A stretch of 6,691 bases of DNA from an uncultured Burkholderiales bacterium (GTDB lineage: Bacteria > Pseudomonadota > Gammaproteobacteria > Burkholderiales > Burkholderiaceae_C): positions 1-6,691 of the forward strand of contig CAIQIL010000405.1 in the NCBI GenBank assembly GCA_903871865.1, in the 5' to 3' direction. Positions 4,830-6,691 of this stretch are shown piece by piece. The position numbers and the translations under genes are program-made. Within the stretch, counting starts at the first letter, position 1. Every line of letters begins with the position of its first letter. The notes under the pieces are model-generated. The model was not told the origin of the DNA, ran no database searches, and saw only the letters and a list, made by a program, of their open reading frames with translations.

Positions 4830-6200
4830 ATGATCCAGTCTGCCAAAGTCCTGTGGGGCGAAGGTTTGTTCCTGAGGCCCCAGCACTTCCAGCAACAGGA
4901 CGCGTACCACGAGTGGCGGCTGGCCCAGAGCATGCGGTTGCTGCACCCCTATGCCTGGGGTGTGCGTCAACTCAAGGTCGATGCCGATGCCTTGCAGGCC
5001 GGGCGGCTGCGCTTGCTGGAGCTGCAAGTGGCCTTCCCCGATGGCGAGCTGCTGAACGCGCCTGCCGAAGACGCGTTGCCGCCGCCCATCGACTTGAACA
5101 ACCTCGGTCAAGGCGGCGCCGAGTCGCATGCCGAAGGCAGCACACTGGCCTTTCACCTGGCGATGGCACCCGTGCGCCACCAGGGCAGCAACCTGGCCGC
5201 GACCCTGGAGGAGGCCGACACGGCCGTGCGATACCACCGCGTCGCGCAGCACATCGGTGACGGCTACACGGCGGCGGTGTCGGCCGAGGTGGTCACGCTG
5301 CGCAAGTCGGTGCGGCTGCTGCCCGAATCGGCTCCCCGCGCGCACCTCATGAGCCTGCCTCTGCTGCGCCTCAAGCGGACGTCTGCGGGCGGCTTCGAGC
5401 TGGACGGGCGCTTCATGCCGCCGTGCGTGCACATCCAGTCTTCACCGATGCTGTCGCTGCACCTGCGGCGATTGCTGGAGGTGCTGCAGGCCAAGGTCGA
5501 TGCGCTGTATGGCATGCACCGCGAACCTTCGCGCAACGTCATCGAGTTCCGCTCGGGCGATGTCGCCTCGTTCTGGCTGCTGCACACGGCCAGCACGGCG
5601 CTGGCAGGCCTGACACACCTGGCGCGCCACCCCGCCCTGCACCCCGAGCGCCTGTTCGAAAAGCTGCTGGAGCTGGCCGGCGCGCTGATGACCTTCTCGA
5701 AAACGTTCACGCTGGCCGACCTGCCCAGCTACGACCACCAGCAACCCAGCGCAGGCTTCCAGCGCCTCGACCAGATCGTGCGGGAATTGCTGGAAACTGT
5801 CATCTCCACGCGCTGCTTCGCGATCGCATTGCAAGAACGCATCCCGTCCTTCCACCACGGCCGCTTGGAGTCGGAACAGATCACCCAGGGCACCCAGCTT
5901 TTCCTGGGCGTGAGCGCGGCCATGCCCCCGGCCGAGCTGGTGGAGGTGGTGCCGCAGCGCTTCAAGGTCGGTGCGCCGGACGATGTGGACAAGCTGGTGC
6001 TGTCGGCCATGCCCGGCGTGCGCCTGGTGCATGCGCCGCAAGTGCCCGCCGCCGTGCCGGTGCGCCCAGGCAGCTATTACTTCAGCCTGGAGCCCCGCGG
6101 CAGCCTGTACGAACGCATGCTGCAGGCACAGGCCCTGACGCTTTACGCCCCCACCGGCATCCAGGACCTGCGCCTGGAGCTGGTCGCGGTGAACGCCTGA
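4830..6200 (+). CDS. tssK: TssK, T6SS baseplate-membrane complex connector
   Basis: TssK is a trimeric cytoplasmic protein that joins the baseplate wedges (TssE-TssF-TssG) to the cytoplasmic parts of TssL and TssM. The 456-residue product matches the family's usual length. Its N-terminus carries the signature KVLWGEGLFLRPQHFQQQDAY (residues 6-26, WGEG.FL.PQHFQQQ), start of the N-terminal shoulder domain that contacts the baseplate. Later recognisable segments are PLLRLKRTSAGGFELDGRFMPP, a helical middle part including LYGMHREPSRNVIEFRSGDV, and a C-terminal head ending PAAVPVRPGSYYFSLEPRGS and LRLELVAV, the part that in studied systems contacts TssL/TssM. The start is set by GAGGAG (4816-4821) 8 nt before the ATG; the frame is open 61 codons further upstream but those overlap tssJ. 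tssL begins 13 nt after the stop, consistent with one transcript. Confidence 0.96.
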   Translation: MIQSAKVLWGEGLFLRPQHFQQQDAYHEWRLAQSMRLLHPYAWGVRQLKVDADALQAGRLRLLELQVAFPDGELLNAPAEDALPPPIDLNNLGQGGAESHAEGSTLAFHLAMAPVRHQGSNLAATLEEADTAVRYHRVAQHIGDGYTAAVSAEVVTLRKSVRLLPESAPRAHLMSLPLLRLKRTSAGGFELDGRFMPPCVHIQSSPMLSLHLRRLLEVLQAKVDALYGMHREPSRNVIEFRSGDVASFWLLHTASTALAGLTHLARHPALHPERLFEKLLELAGALMTFSKTFTLADLPSYDHQQPSAGFQRLDQIVRELLETVISTRCFAIALQERIPSFHHGRLESEQITQGTQLFLGVSAAMPPAELVEVVPQRFKVGAPDDVDKLVLSAMPGVRLVHAPQVPAAVPVRPGSYYFSLEPRGSLYERMLQAQALTLYAPTGIQDLRLELVAVNA

Positions 6201-6213
6201 AAGGCACATCCCC

Positions 6214-6691
6214 ATGATGCCCCCGTCACCCTCCACGCCCTCCTTGATCAGCGCCCCGCTCCCGCACACCCCATCGGTCAACGCAGCGCCTCAGCCTGTG
6301 TCGGCCCCCGCACCTGCGCGCCTGTTGGACCTCATGTACGACGGCTTCTACCTGCTGTTCCTGGTCAAGGGCAAGCACGCCCCACAGGATGCCGATGCCT
6401 TCCGCGACAAGCTCAAACAGTTCCTGACGCAGTTCGAGCGCGGCGCCGGCAAGCTCGGTGCGTCGGCCGAAGACATCCACGTCTGCAAATACGCCTTTTG
6501 CGCAACGGTGGACGAAGCCATCCTGACCTCTGGCTTCAAGGTGCGAGACAGCTGGCAGCGCTTGCCGCTGCAGGTGCAGTTGTTCGGCGAGCAACTGGCA
6601 GGCGAGCAGTTTTTCCAGAAGTTGGAAGAGTTGCGACAGCAGGGCCGGCCCCGGCTGCAGTCGCTGGAGGTGTTCCAGATGTGCCTGTTGC
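6214..6691 (+). CDS. tssL: TssL (DotU/IcmH family), T6SS inner-membrane protein, C-terminus cut by window edge
   Basis: TssL is an inner-membrane subunit of the TssJLM complex, with a cytoplasmic domain that contacts TssK and the baseplate. The frame is open to the right edge, giving 159 residues. The first 35 or so are rich in Pro, Ala and Ser (MMPPSPSTPSLISAPLPH) and look disordered. The DotU domain then begins with RLLDLMYDGFYLLFLVKG (36-53), continues through DAFRDKLKQFLTQFE (61-75), and shows the family's best motif CKYAFCATVDEAILTS (91-106), followed by LFGEQLAGEQFFQKLEEL. The transmembrane helix near the C-terminus, expected for this family, and any peptidoglycan-binding extension lie beyond the window. 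Two adjacent in-frame ATGs (6214, 6217) are possible starts; only a weak AAGG (6201-6204) precedes them, so translation may lean on coupling with tssK, 13 nt upstream. Confidence 0.94.
   Translation, partial: MMPPSPSTPSLISAPLPHTPSVNAAPQPVSAPAPARLLDLMYDGFYLLFLVKGKHAPQDADAFRDKLKQFLTQFERGAGKLGASAEDIHVCKYAFCATVDEAILTSGFKVRDSWQRLPLQVQLFGEQLAGEQFFQKLEELRQQGRPRLQSLEVFQMCLL

Noticed and set aside
5423..6217. Plus-strand open frame (264 codons) within tssK in another frame
   Set aside because: Overlaps the well-supported tssK in the same direction; Arg/Ala/Pro-rich translation typical of an out-of-frame reading.
5442..6281. Minus-strand open frame (279 codons) opposite tssK
   Set aside because: Shadow of tssK; His/Gln/Arg-rich translation with no family features.
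1..6691. Mobile elements, CRISPR arrays, tRNA or rRNA genes, toxin effector-immunity pairs
   Set aside because: None seen: nearly all the sequence is covered by T6SS genes, Hcp has no toxin extension, and no vgrG, PAAR or effector gene lies inside the window.

Overview
The window is an interior piece of a type VI secretion system (T6SS) gene cluster from a high-GC proteobacterium. Gene order and protein style (a TPR lipoprotein ahead of tssB, then tssB-tssC-hcp-tssE, facing a divergent tssJ-tssK-tssL) fit a betaproteobacterium of the order Burkholderiales. I cannot place it more finely from sequence alone.

Layout: two divergent gene blocks leave a 194-bp spacer at 3884-4077. The leftward (minus-strand) block runs TPR lipoprotein (3883-3071), tssB (3045-2515), tssC (2511-1031), hcp/tssD (965-429) and tssE (314 to beyond the left edge). 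The rightward block runs tssJ (4078-4791), tssK (4830-6200) and tssL (6214 to beyond the right edge). Seven of the eight genes are recognisable T6SS core components. The eighth, the lipoprotein, is an accessory gene typical of this cluster type.

How they work together: TssB and TssC form the contractile sheath around a tube of Hcp hexamers. TssE belongs to the baseplate wedge. TssK links the baseplate to the membrane complex, of which TssJ (outer-membrane lipoprotein) and TssL (inner membrane) are parts. The TPR lipoprotein is probably envelope-located, with unknown detailed role.

Two things stand out. First, tssC carries an apparent 1-nt deletion near 2459-2461. The Shine-Dalgarno-supported ATG at 2511 opens a TssC-like N-terminus that is out of frame with the remaining ~475 residues. 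The open frame instead needs a GTG at 2518 that lies inside the Shine-Dalgarno sequence. Second, a good intrinsic terminator (7-bp stem plus T7) sits between hcp and tssE, behind two other inverted repeats, and could set Hcp expression far above that of downstream baseplate genes. I see no mobile element, CRISPR array or RNA gene. Nothing here amounts to a new system; it is a canonical T6SS with some local oddities.
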